Assembly (NCBI RefSeq): GCF_900104095.1
Contig: NZ_FNJO01000019.1
Location: 46,750 to 110,749, forward strand
Direction of reading: 5' to 3'
DNA length: 64,000 bases
Origin: Ralstonia sp. 25mfcol4.1
GTDB lineage: Bacteria > Pseudomonadota > Gammaproteobacteria > Burkholderiales > Burkholderiaceae
Shown here piece by piece: positions 20,568-28,657 of the stretch; position 1 is the stretch's first letter; every line of letters begins with the position of its first letter. The notes under the pieces were generated by a model. It searched no databases and was not told the DNA's origin. It was given only the letters and a program-made list of their open reading frames with translations. A program made the position numbers and the translations under genes.

Positions 20568-21590
20568 ATGAAGACCAGCAACGTCCTTGTCGTCGGGGGC
20601 GCCGGTTTCATCGGCAGCCACCTCGTGTCCCGCCTGGCCGGCGCGGCGTCCGCCTCTGGCGCACCGCTCGATCCGGCCACCAATCCCGATAGTCCCATCG
20701 CGCCCGACCGCATCGTGGTCGGCTCGCGCAGCGTCGAACATGCGCAGCATCTGCTGCTGTTGCCGCGCGTGGAAGTGGCCGAACTCGGCCTGGCCGACGC
20801 GGCTTCGCTGGATGACGCGATCGGCCCGCTTGGCGTCGATGGCATCGTCGTCAACCTGGTGGGCGTCCTGCACGGCGACCGTGGCGACCCGTACGGACCC
20901 CAGTTCGCCGCCGCGCATGTCGATCTGCCGCGCCAGCTGGTGGAGGCCTGCAGCCGCACCGGCGTTCGCCGGCTGATTCACATGAGCGCGCTCGGCGCGG
21001 ACCCGCAAGGGCCGTCGATGTACCTGCGCAGCAAGGGCGAAGGCGAGCGCATCGTACGCGAGAGCGGGCTGGACTGGACCATCTTCCGTCCATCCGTCGT
21101 GTTCGGCCCCGACGATCATTTTCTGAACCTGTTCGCCCAGTTGCAGCAGATGGCGCCGGTGGTGCCGCTGGCGTGCGCCCATGCGCGCTTCCAGCCCGTG
21201 TTCGTGATGGATGTGGTACAGGCCTTCGTGAACGCGATGGCCAATGGCTCGACGGTCGGGCAGACCTACGAACTGGGCGGTCCGCAGGTGTACACGCTGG
21301 AGGAGCTGGTCAAGTTCGCGGGCCGGGCGTCGGGTCATCCGCGGCCGATCATCGCACTGCCCGACGCGCTGGCGCGCATGCAGGCCGCGGTGCTGGAACA
21401 CATGCCGGGCGGCACGGTGCTGTCGCGCGACAACCTCGACTCGATGCGCCTGGACAACGTGCTCGGCGAGCCGATGGCGGCGGAACTGGGCGTCCATCCG
21501 GTGAGCCTGGAGGTCGTAATGACCGATGTGCTCGCCGGCCGCAGCCGCGACACGTTCTTCCAGTCCATGCGCGGCAGCGTGCATCGCTGA
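20568..21590 (+). CDS. NDUFA9-like NAD(P)-binding protein
   Basis: 340-aa atypical SDR related to the complex I accessory subunit NDUFA9. The nucleotide motif VVGGAGFIGSHL is at residues 8-19, with FRPSVVFGPDDHF and YELGGPQVYTLEEL later. The atypical family lacks a catalytic role in most members, and its function in bacteria is not settled. An internal hydrophilic insert (about 27-45) separates the first two strands. CGGAG precedes the ATG by 7 bp. No nuo genes are in this window. Confidence 0.85.
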   Translation: MKTSNVLVVGGAGFIGSHLVSRLAGAASASGAPLDPATNPDSPIAPDRIVVGSRSVEHAQHLLLLPRVEVAELGLADAASLDDAIGPLGVDGIVVNLVGVLHGDRGDPYGPQFAAAHVDLPRQLVEACSRTGVRRLIHMSALGADPQGPSMYLRSKGEGERIVRESGLDWTIFRPSVVFGPDDHFLNLFAQLQQMAPVVPLACAHARFQPVFVMDVVQAFVNAMANGSTVGQTYELGGPQVYTLEELVKFAGRASGHPRPIIALPDALARMQAAVLEHMPGGTVLSRDNLDSMRLDNVLGEPMAAELGVHPVSLEVVMTDVLAGRSRDTFFQSMRGSVHR

Positions 21591-21662
21591 AGCCCCGGCA
21601 CGGCAGGGCACGCAATTTGCACCGATGTGATTGGCGCTCACAGCCTTGCGAGCGCAATTCAT

Positions 21663-21691
21663 TTGGAGGCCGCGCGCCGCGCCGATAGAAT
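21663..21691 (+). promoter_or_regulatory. Candidate promoter for the GST gene
   Basis: TTGGAG (21663-21668), a 17-bp spacer, and TAGAAT (21686-21691). It lies 105 bp upstream of the GST start. A GCGCTC/GAGCGC hairpin (21634-21655) lies just upstream and may end the previous transcript. Confidence 0.4.
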
Positions 21692-21795
21692 GTCTGGTTC
21701 GGGGCGCCTGGCGATTTGCCCGCGCCCGCGCCCGCGCCGTCGTCTTTGCGCGGTTCGCATTTGCCCCCTCTGTTTCCGCCCCCAAGGAATTCACG

Positions 21796-22485
21796 ATGAA
21801 GCTCGTCATCGGCAACAAGAACTATTCGTCCTGGTCGCTGCGTCCGTGGCTGCTGCTGCGCCACGCCGGCATCGACTTCGAGGAAATCCCGCTGCGCCTG
21901 TTCACGAAGGATTTCGGGACGGAGATTGCCCGCTATTCGCCCGCCGGCAAGGTGCCGGCGCTGATCGACGGCGACGTGACCGTGTGGGATTCGCTGTCGA
22001 TCTCCGAATACGCCGCCGAGCGATTTCCGCACAAGCAGCTGTGGCCGGCCGACGTGGCCGCACGCGCCATGGCTCGCTCGGTCTGCGCCGAGATGCACTC
22101 GGGCTTCGGCAACCTGCGCAGCCAGATGCCGATGAACTGTACGGCCGTGCTGCCGGGCCTGGGCTGGAACGTCGCCGTGCAGCAGGACGTGGACCGCATT
22201 GCCGCGATCTGGACCGACCTGCGTGCGCGCTACGGCGCCGCCGGCCCGTTCCTGTTTGGCGAATTTACGATTGCCGATGCGTTCTACGCGCCCGTGGTGA
22301 GCCGCTTCGCCACCTATGGCGTGCATCTGCCCGAAGCCGCCAAGACCTACGCCGATTTCATCCTGGCCTTGCCGGCCATGCAGGAATGGGTGGCGGGTGC
22401 CCGCGAGGAGCGCGACTTCGTGCCGGCCGACGAACCCTACCGCACGCAGCCTGAACGGGCCGACGCGATCATCGTCACGGGCTGA
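21796..22485 (+). CDS. Glutathione S-transferase
   Basis: 229-aa cytosolic GST. The N-terminal thioredoxin-fold half contains IGNKNYSSWSLRPWLLLR (residues 4-21), where the Ser/Asn cluster supplies the GSH-activating residue, then GKVPALIDGDVTVWDSLSI with the cis-Pro and the DS pair that binds glutathione. The alpha-helical C-terminal half has EFTIADAFYAPV. The start sits 8 bp after AAGGAAT; an upstream in-frame start would add a GC-rich leader. cca begins 2 bp after its stop. Confidence 0.92.
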   Translation: MKLVIGNKNYSSWSLRPWLLLRHAGIDFEEIPLRLFTKDFGTEIARYSPAGKVPALIDGDVTVWDSLSISEYAAERFPHKQLWPADVAARAMARSVCAEMHSGFGNLRSQMPMNCTAVLPGLGWNVAVQQDVDRIAAIWTDLRARYGAAGPFLFGEFTIADAFYAPVVSRFATYGVHLPEAAKTYADFILALPAMQEWVAGAREERDFVPADEPYRTQPERADAIIVTG

Positions 22486-22487
22486 TC

Positions 22488-23729
22488 ATGCAGGTGTACG
22501 CCGTCGGCGGGGCCATCCGCGACCAACTGCTGGGCAAGCCGAGCCAGGATCGCGACTACGTGGTGGTGGGCGCCACGCCCGAGCAGATGGAGGCCGCCGG
22601 CTACAAGCCGGTGGGCAAGGATTTCCCGGTCTTCCTGCATCCGCAGACCCGGGCCGAATACGCGCTGGCGCGGACCGAGCGCAAGACGGCCGTGGGTTAC
22701 AAGGGCTTTGCGTTCTATACCGGCCCCGATGTCACGCTGGAAGACGACCTGGTGCGCCGCGACCTGACCATCAATGCGATGGCGCAGGCCGTGGACGAGC
22801 AGGACAACCTGGTGGGGCCGATCATCGATCCGTACGGCGGGCAGCAGGACCTGCAGGCGCGCCTGTTCCGCCATGTATCCGAAGCCTTCGCCGAGGACCC
22901 GGTACGCATCCTGCGCGCGGCACGCTTCGCCGCCCGCTTCCACGATTTCTCGGTGGCGCCGGAAACCGTCGCGTTGATGCGCAGGATGGTGGATGCGGGC
23001 GAGGTCGACGCCCTGGTGCCCGAGCGCGTCTGGCAGGAACTGGCGCGCGGCCTCATGGAAGCCCGGCCATCGCGCATGTTCGACGTGCTGCGCCAATGTG
23101 GCGCGCTGGCGCGGCTGCTGCCGGAGCTGGACCGGCTCTGGGGCGTGCCGCAACGCGCCGACTACCATCCCGAGGTGGATACCGGCGTGCACGTGATGAT
23201 GGTGGTGGACTACGCCGCCGCGCAGGGCGCGTCGCTGCCGGTGCGCTTTGCGGCGCTGACCCACGACCTGGGCAAGGGCACCACGCCAGAGGACGTGCTG
23301 CCGCGCCATATCGGCCACGAGCAACGCAGCGTGGATTTGCTGGAAGCGGTGTGCAAGCGCCTGCGCGTGCCGAACGACTGCCGCGAACTGGCGCTGCTGG
23401 TTGCGCGCGAGCACGGCAACATCCATCGCTCGGAGGCGTTCGGCGCGGCCGCGCTGACGCGGCTGGTGGAGCGCAGCGACGCGCTGCGCAAGCCCGACCG
23501 GTTCGCCGAGGCGCTGCAGGCCTGCGAGGCCGACGCCCGTGGCCGGCTGGGGTTCGAGGACCGCGACTATCCGCAGACCGCGCGGCTGCTGGCCGCCCGC
23601 GAGGCGGCGGCATCGGTCGATGCCGGGGCCGTGGCGAAGGCGTGTGGAGATCGGGTGGATCTGATCAAGGAGAAGGTGCACAAGGCGCGCGTGGCGGCCG
23701 TGGCGGAGAAACTGGGGCTGCCGGACTAG
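22488..23729 (+). CDS. cca: Multifunctional CCA tRNA nucleotidyltransferase
   Basis: 413-aa class II nucleotidyltransferase that adds or repairs the 3' CCA of tRNAs. The N-terminal VGGAIRDQLLG motif and the metal-binding D-x-D (SQDRDYVVVG) are present, followed by the RRDLTINAMA motif that binds the nucleotide. The C-terminal HD domain (LTHDLGKGT) is typical of the betaproteobacterial and E. coli-type enzyme, which also has phosphatase and phosphodiesterase activity. It begins 2 bp after the GST stop and is probably coupled to it. Confidence 0.96.
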   Translation: MQVYAVGGAIRDQLLGKPSQDRDYVVVGATPEQMEAAGYKPVGKDFPVFLHPQTRAEYALARTERKTAVGYKGFAFYTGPDVTLEDDLVRRDLTINAMAQAVDEQDNLVGPIIDPYGGQQDLQARLFRHVSEAFAEDPVRILRAARFAARFHDFSVAPETVALMRRMVDAGEVDALVPERVWQELARGLMEARPSRMFDVLRQCGALARLLPELDRLWGVPQRADYHPEVDTGVHVMMVVDYAAAQGASLPVRFAALTHDLGKGTTPEDVLPRHIGHEQRSVDLLEAVCKRLRVPNDCRELALLVAREHGNIHRSEAFGAAALTRLVERSDALRKPDRFAEALQACEADARGRLGFEDRDYPQTARLLAAREAAASVDAGAVAKACGDRVDLIKEKVHKARVAAVAEKLGLPD

Positions 23730-23770
23730 ATCGCTGCCGTCCAGGCCCTACCGCCTACAGCCCTACAGCG

Positions 23771-23965
23771 CTACAGCACCTTCCCGATCACCAGCGCCAC
23801 CAGCGACAGCAGGATCGTCGAGGCGAACGGCAGGACGTATTCCTTGCCGAACAGCCGGAAGCGCACGTCGCCGGGCAGGCGTCCCAGGCCGATCTTCTGC
23901 AGCCACGGCAACGCCGCCGACAGCACGATCACGCACAGGAAGATGGTGAAGGTCCAGCGCAACAT
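23771..23965 (-). CDS. DUF2905 small membrane protein
   Basis: 64-aa protein with two transmembrane segments (about residues 4-22 and 46-62) around a short loop with LGRLPGDVRFRLFGKEY, the DUF2905 signature. Function unknown. It begins 20 bp after the methyltransferase stop on the same strand and is likely its operon partner. The longer frame that includes it is an out-of-frame read of the methyltransferase gene. Confidence 0.85.
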   Translation of the reverse strand: MLRWTFTIFLCVIVLSAALPWLQKIGLGRLPGDVRFRLFGKEYVLPFASTILLSLVALVIGKVL

Positions 23966-23985
23966 GGTGATGGCCCGTTGATCGG

Positions 23986-25164
23986 TCAGAGTGCGTAGCT
24001 GCGGTCGCCGCGAGCGAATCCGGCCAGCGGCAAGGCATCGTCGACGTCGCGTGCCAGCGCGATGACCTTGAACAACTCGCCCATTTCGGCCTCGCTGAGC
24101 AGCTTCTGCACCGCGTTGGCCTGCGGCAGGAAGTTGCGCGCGTCGGACGGGTCGAGCGACATCATCAGCTCGGTAATCCCGGCGTTCATCAGGAAGCGCG
24201 CCTGCGACGCAAAGCCCGCCACGGTGAGTCCTGCATCGACCGCCGCTTCGGCGATGCCGCTGAAATTCACGTGTGCCGTGATGTCCTGCAGGCCCGGATA
24301 CAGGAACGGATCGGGGTGCGCATGATGGCGGTAGTGGCACATCAGCGTGCCGCCCACGCGCTGCGCGTGGTAGTACTCCGATGCCGGGAAGCCATAGTCG
24401 ATGAAGAACGCCGCGCCGCGCTTGAGCAGGGCGCCCACGGCGCGCGTGAAGCCTTCGCCTTCGGCATGGGTCTCGGTGACCATATCGTGGTCGCCGGGAA
24501 TCTCGTGGAGCTGTGCTGGCACGGCGGCGGCGTCGAGCAGCCGGTCTTCGTACGCGAACGTATCGCCCCGCCGCACCACGCCGCGTTCGTGCCATTGGCC
24601 GCCGATACGGGCGAAGAGCCGCACGGGCATGGCGTCGAGCACCTCGTTGCCGACGATGACGCCTTCGAAGCTGTCGGGCAGGGCATCGAGCCATTGCACG
24701 CGGCCCGCCAGATGGGGGGCGCGCTGTGCCAGCGTGTCCTGCTGGCGGGCCCGCAGTTCGCCGGACAGCTCGACGATGCTGTACGACTCGGGCAGCGCAT
24801 TTTCCGATTCCAGTGCCAGCAGCAGGTCGGCGGCCAGCCGGCCGGTGCCGGCGCCGAATTCCATCACGCGCGGCAGGGACATCTGGATCAGCGGCGCGAA
24901 CTGGCGGGCCAGCGTGCGGGCGAAGAACGGGGTCAGTTCGGGGGCGGTGATGAAGTCGCTGCCGTCGTCGGCGCCTCGCCCGAACTTGGCCGCGCCGCCG
25001 CTGTAATAGCCCAGGCGGGGGGCGTAGAGCGCCAGCGACATGTAGCGGTCGAAGCCGATCCAGCCGCCGGAAGCCGTGATGGCGTCGCCGATAACGATGG
25101 AAAGGGCCTTGGACGCGTCAAGCGCATCGGCGGAGGGAAGGGGTAGACTAGCGACTTTCTGCAT
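23986..25164 (-). CDS. MidA/NDUFAF7-family SAM-dependent methyltransferase
   Basis: 392-aa class I methyltransferase of COG1565. Mitochondrial homologues methylate an arginine of complex I subunit NDUFS2; the bacterial substrate is unknown. The N-terminal GGWIGFDRYMSLALYAP and GSDFITAPELTPFF motifs are followed by SAM motif I VMEFGAGTGRLAADLL (about 110-125) and VGNEVLDAMPVRLF. Its start is only 16 bp from the start of the divergent SDR gene, and a TACAAT with extended TGC lies so close to the ATG that its mRNA is probably leaderless. Confidence 0.9.
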   Translation of the reverse strand: MQKVASLPLPSADALDASKALSIVIGDAITASGGWIGFDRYMSLALYAPRLGYYSGGAAKFGRGADDGSDFITAPELTPFFARTLARQFAPLIQMSLPRVMEFGAGTGRLAADLLLALESENALPESYSIVELSGELRARQQDTLAQRAPHLAGRVQWLDALPDSFEGVIVGNEVLDAMPVRLFARIGGQWHERGVVRRGDTFAYEDRLLDAAAVPAQLHEIPGDHDMVTETHAEGEGFTRAVGALLKRGAAFFIDYGFPASEYYHAQRVGGTLMCHYRHHAHPDPFLYPGLQDITAHVNFSGIAEAAVDAGLTVAGFASQARFLMNAGITELMMSLDPSDARNFLPQANAVQKLLSEAEMGELFKVIALARDVDDALPLAGFARGDRSYAL

Positions 25165-25171
25165 ACCGCGA

Positions 25172-25180
25172 ATTGTAGCA
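25172..25180 (-). promoter_or_regulatory. Extended -10 promoter, likely leaderless start
   Basis: On the minus strand, TGC then TACAAT (25177 down to 25172) ends 7 nt before the ATG at 25164, so transcription should begin at or one base before the start codon. The whole spacer to the divergent gene is 16 bp. Confidence 0.45.
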
Positions 25181-26002
25181 ATGCCAGATTCGAATACTCA
25201 GGGCGCCCCGGGCGTCCAATCGCGCGGCGTGGCGCTGGTGACCGGCGCGGCGCGCCGGCTGGGCCGTGCCATCGCGCTGGAGCTTGCCGCGCAGGGCTGG
25301 GACGTGGCCGTCCACTGCAACCGGTCACGTGACGAAGCCGAGGTGCTGGCCACGCAGATCCGCGCGCTGGGCCGCCGGGCCGCCGTGCTGCAGGCCGACC
25401 TGTCCGACGAGGCCGCCACGGGCAAGCTGGTGGCCGCCTGCGTCGATGCGCTGGGCGCGCCGACCTGCCTGGTCAACAATGCCTCGCTGTTCCAGTACGA
25501 CGTGGCGACGAGCTTCTCGTACGGATCGCTCGACACCCATATGCGCACGAACGTGGCAGCCCCGCTGCTGCTGGCGCGTGAGATGCACAAGGCGCTTGGT
25601 GGCGACGGCAGCAATGCCGACAATGCCGGCGAGCAGCGCGGCGTGGTGATCAACCTGCTGGACCAGAAGCTGAACAACCTGAATCCCGACTTCCTGTCGT
25701 ACACGCTGTCGAAGTCGGCGCTGCAGACTGCCACGGTGCAGCTGGCGCAGGCCCTGGCCCCGCGCCTGCGCGTGGTGGGCGTGGCGCCGGGCATCACGCT
25801 GGTGTCCGGCGACCAGTCCGACCCTGGCTTCGTACGGGCCCACGGCATGACGCCGCTGGGCAAGTCGAGCACCCCCGACGATATCGCCCAGGCCGTGGCC
25901 TATCTGGCCGGGGCGCGCGCCGTGACCGGCACCACGCTGTACGTTGACGGCGGCCAGCACCTGATGCCGCTGGCCCGCGACGTGATGTTCCTGACTGAAT
26001 GA
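25181..26002 (+). CDS. Pteridine-reductase-like SDR (FolM type)
   Basis: 273-aa short-chain dehydrogenase. The cofactor motif is TGAARRLG, the TGxxxRxG form seen in pteridine reductases and FolM rather than the usual TGxxxGxG, which points to NADPH. NNAS and the catalytic Y-x3-K (SYTLSKSAL) are present. It probably reduces dihydromonapterin or dihydrofolate. folB, 24 bp downstream, supports a pterin role. The ATG at 25181 has no Shine-Dalgarno site; TAGACT at 25144-25149 is a possible -10 inside the divergent gene. Confidence 0.88.
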   Translation: MPDSNTQGAPGVQSRGVALVTGAARRLGRAIALELAAQGWDVAVHCNRSRDEAEVLATQIRALGRRAAVLQADLSDEAATGKLVAACVDALGAPTCLVNNASLFQYDVATSFSYGSLDTHMRTNVAAPLLLAREMHKALGGDGSNADNAGEQRGVVINLLDQKLNNLNPDFLSYTLSKSALQTATVQLAQALAPRLRVVGVAPGITLVSGDQSDPGFVRAHGMTPLGKSSTPDDIAQAVAYLAGARAVTGTTLYVDGGQHLMPLARDVMFLTE

Positions 26003-26026
26003 AGCCGTACCTTGATTGACCCTGCC

Positions 26027-26425
26027 ATGACCTTTGCCGCCCTTTCCCATCCCAGCCTGCAAGACTGCCGCCGCATGTTCCTGCGCAACTACGAAGTGCA
26101 GATCAACATCGGCGTGCATGAATTCGAGAAAAAGGGCGAACAGCGCGTGCTGGTGAACATCGACCTGTTCGTGTCGCTGTCTGAAACCACCCCGCAGGCC
26201 GACCGCCTGGAGGAAGTGGTCGATTACGATTTCATGCGCAACACGGTAGCCGCCCGCATGGCCCAGGGCCATATCCACCTGCAGGAAACGCTGTGCGACG
26301 ACGTGGCCCGCGCCATGCTGCAGCATCCCAAGGTCCGCGCCGTGCGGGTGTCGACCGAAAAGCCCGATGTCTACCCCGATTGCGATTCGGTTGGCGTCGA
26401 GGTGTTCCACATCAAGAAGGGCTGA
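26027..26425 (+). CDS. folB: Dihydroneopterin aldolase
   Basis: 132-aa tunnelling-fold enzyme of folate synthesis that splits dihydroneopterin into hydroxymethyl-dihydropterin and glycolaldehyde. Motifs are FLRNYEVQINIGVHEFEKKG, the D-Y catalytic pair in VVDYDFMRN, and the C-terminal VRVSTEKPDVYPDCDSVGVEV. A TTG 15 bases upstream opens the frame, but the ATG at 26027 is the likelier start. It follows the FolM-like SDR closely and is probably co-transcribed with it. Confidence 0.92.
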   Translation: MTFAALSHPSLQDCRRMFLRNYEVQINIGVHEFEKKGEQRVLVNIDLFVSLSETTPQADRLEEVVDYDFMRNTVAARMAQGHIHLQETLCDDVARAMLQHPKVRAVRVSTEKPDVYPDCDSVGVEVFHIKKG

Positions 26426-26559
26426 AGACGGGCCGGCGCGACTCGGGACGCCCACAGCGCCGGACGGGCCGGTCCAGTAGAATATCGCCCCGTCAATTCC
26501 GGCATTTCTATCGGGCGCGCGGCCATTATTCAGCGCCGCACCCGTTACAGGTACGTCCT

Positions 26560-27483
26560 ATGAGTCACTCGGCTAACTTCTATCGCCTTGAAACCCGCTT
26601 ACAGTCGCTGACCGGCAAGGCTATCGGCGACTTCGGCATGATCGAGGACGGCGACACCGTCATGGTCTGCATGAGCGGCGGCAAGGACTCGTACACGATG
26701 CTGTCGGTCCTGATGGCGCTGCAGAAGCGGGCGCCGATCCAGTTCAAGCTGATCGCGATGAACCTGGACCAGAAGCAGCCGGGATTCCCCGAGCACATCC
26801 TGCCCGAGTACCTGAAGTCCACCGGCGTGGAGTATGTGATCGTCGAGGCCGATACGTACTCGATCGTCAAGGAGAAGGTGCCCGAGGGCAAGACCACGTG
26901 CTCGCTGTGCTCGCGCCTGCGCCGTGGCGTGATCTACCGCACGGCCAAGGAACTGGGCGCGAACAAGATCGCGCTGGGCCACCACCGCGACGACATCGTC
27001 AACACGTTCTTCCTGAACATGTTCTTCGGCGGCAAGATGAAGGCGATGCCGCCCAAGCTGGCCACCGATGACGGCCAGCACATCGTCATTCGTCCATTGG
27101 CCTACTGCGCGGAAAAGGATATCGCGTCGTATGCGCGCGCCATGGAATTCCCGATCATCCCCTGCAACCTGTGCGGCTCGCAGGAAAACCTGCAGCGCAA
27201 GAAGGTGAGCGAGATGGTGCAGCAGTGGGAGCGCGAGCACCCGGGCCGCATCGACAACATCTTCTCGGCGCTGCGCAACGTGGTGCCATCGCACCTGGCC
27301 GATACCGAGCTGTTCCCGTTCACGGGGCTGGCCACCGGCCTGGCCAAGGTGGATGAGGCGTCGCTGTTCGGCGAGACCACCTACAGCCAGCAGGCGCTCC
27401 AGTTCACCGGAAACGTGGAGCCGAACCGCATGGAATTCGTGCGCTTCGACAAGATCCAGAAGGCGGGCCAGCCGGCGGCCTGA
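26560..27483 (+). CDS. ttcA: tRNA 2-thiocytidine(32) synthetase TtcA
   Basis: 307-aa PP-loop ATPase that thiolates C32 of some tRNAs. The PP-loop SGGKDS is at residues 39-44. Two iron-sulfur cysteine pairs, C-x2-C in TTCSLCSRLRRG and PCNLCGSQ, are intact, as is the ALGHHRDD motif. The ATG at 26560 gives the normal N-terminus MSHSANFYRLETRL; the longer frame upstream overlaps folB. TAGAAT in the 134-bp leader may be its -10. A hairpin terminator follows at 27511. Confidence 0.95.
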   Translation: MSHSANFYRLETRLQSLTGKAIGDFGMIEDGDTVMVCMSGGKDSYTMLSVLMALQKRAPIQFKLIAMNLDQKQPGFPEHILPEYLKSTGVEYVIVEADTYSIVKEKVPEGKTTCSLCSRLRRGVIYRTAKELGANKIALGHHRDDIVNTFFLNMFFGGKMKAMPPKLATDDGQHIVIRPLAYCAEKDIASYARAMEFPIIPCNLCGSQENLQRKKVSEMVQQWEREHPGRIDNIFSALRNVVPSHLADTELFPFTGLATGLAKVDEASLFGETTYSQQALQFTGNVEPNRMEFVRFDKIQKAGQPAA

Positions 27484-27510
27484 GTCTGGCCGCCGTGCCC
27501 GGAAAAGAAA

Positions 27511-27541
27511 AAGCCCCGTGGCCTGGCCCGGGGCTTTCCTG
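27511..27541 (+). terminator. Rho-independent terminator after ttcA
   Basis: Stem AAGCCCCG (27511-27518) with CGGGGCTT (27529-27536), loop of 10, then TTCCT. An A-rich run precedes it, so it may work in both directions and also end the convergent lipoprotein transcript. Confidence 0.75.
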
Positions 27542-27566
27542 TTGAAGGGGGCGGCAGGCCCGACGC

Positions 27567-28532
27567 CTATCTGGTTGCCTGGGGTGTCTGGGGTGCCTGG
27601 GGTGCCCGGCCGCTCTCGGCCATCAGCGAGCGCGTATCGTTGATCCAGCCGTCGAAGCGTTTGACGGCATGGGCCTTCTGCTCCGGCGTGGTCATATTGG
27701 CGATCCTGACGGTCAGATCCACCCCGGCCGAGGTGCTGCGCTGCTCGCCGCCGCCGGGCCGCTGCCAGTCGTCGGCGTATTTGCGCAGCATGGCTTCCAC
27801 CTGGGGTTTGGGAGGGCGGTTCGCGGAGACCTCGCGGGCCAGGGCCACCCATTCCTGCTGTCGCTTGACGCGCTCGGCATAGCGCGCGTCCGCGCTCTGC
27901 ATATAAGGGCCCATCGCCTCGCGGATGGCTCTTTCCTGCTCGTTGGAGAACGACCCGTAGATCAGCTTGGCGTAGCTCATGATCTTGTCGAAGCGGGCGT
28001 CGGTACGGGCTGCGGGGTCCGATTTCAGGAATTCCTTGCGGTATTTGGCGTTGCTTTCGGCAAATTTCGCCTCCATCCGCTGGATCTGGTCGGGCTCTAG
28101 CGTCAGCAGCAGGTCGGCCAGGTCGGGCACCGCGTTGTCGAAGGCCTGGCGGCCCAGGCGCTGGGAGTCCTGCTGGACCTGCCGCACCATGGCCGGGGTG
28201 ACTTCGCCACCGACTTCACCGCGCACGCGCGCCAGCACCGTGGCGATTTCGGGCAGTTGGGCGCGCCGGTGCCAGGCAAAGAAGCGGGCGATGGCTTCCT
28301 TGGTGGGCGGCTCCTGGGCGTCGGATACATCGACATAGCGGTCAACCCACCAGTAGGCCAGGCGGTCGCCCTGCTGGTATCCCAGCTTCATGGCGTTGCA
28401 TCCAGCCAACGCCAGGATCATGGTAAATGCTGCAAACCATGCAAAAACGCCGCGTGACCAAATGTGAACAACGGTAACGCGAGGTGATGGACCCGATGCG
28501 GCACAGGCCCGCGTGCTAGAATCGGCGCGCAT
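27567..28532 (-). CDS. DUF6279-like lipoprotein
   Basis: 321-aa predicted lipoprotein. The lipobox LAGC (in ILALAGCNAM) lies near residue 45 and follows a hydrophobic helix, so the n-region is unusually long with the ATG at 28532; a start closer to the helix is not offered by ATG or GTG, and the true start is uncertain. The mature part is helical and charged: YWWVDRYVDVSDAQ, FAWHRRAQLPEIA, LLLTLEPDQIQRMEAKFAE, then a Pro/Ala tail. I know of no function. It is divergent from glmU and convergent with ttcA. Confidence 0.72.
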   Translation of the reverse strand: MRADSSTRACAASGPSPRVTVVHIWSRGVFAWFAAFTMILALAGCNAMKLGYQQGDRLAYWWVDRYVDVSDAQEPPTKEAIARFFAWHRRAQLPEIATVLARVRGEVGGEVTPAMVRQVQQDSQRLGRQAFDNAVPDLADLLLTLEPDQIQRMEAKFAESNAKYRKEFLKSDPAARTDARFDKIMSYAKLIYGSFSNEQERAIREAMGPYMQSADARYAERVKRQQEWVALAREVSANRPPKPQVEAMLRKYADDWQRPGGGEQRSTSAGVDLTVRIANMTTPEQKAHAVKRFDGWINDTRSLMAESGRAPQAPQTPQATR

Positions 28533-28657
28533 GTTTCCGGGGCCGGCGAATCGCCCGCCAGCCCAGTCGTGGCAACGGTTCAGCCACATCGGCCACACTG
28601 CTCCCAGGCTCGGATTCTTCAGCTTTTTCTCAGACACACTCACTTAGGAACCTCCTT

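Noticed and set aside
21626..21642. CRP site TGTGA...TCACA before the GST gene
   Set aside because: The half-sites are seven bases apart instead of six, and the right half belongs to a GCGCTC/GAGCGC hairpin.
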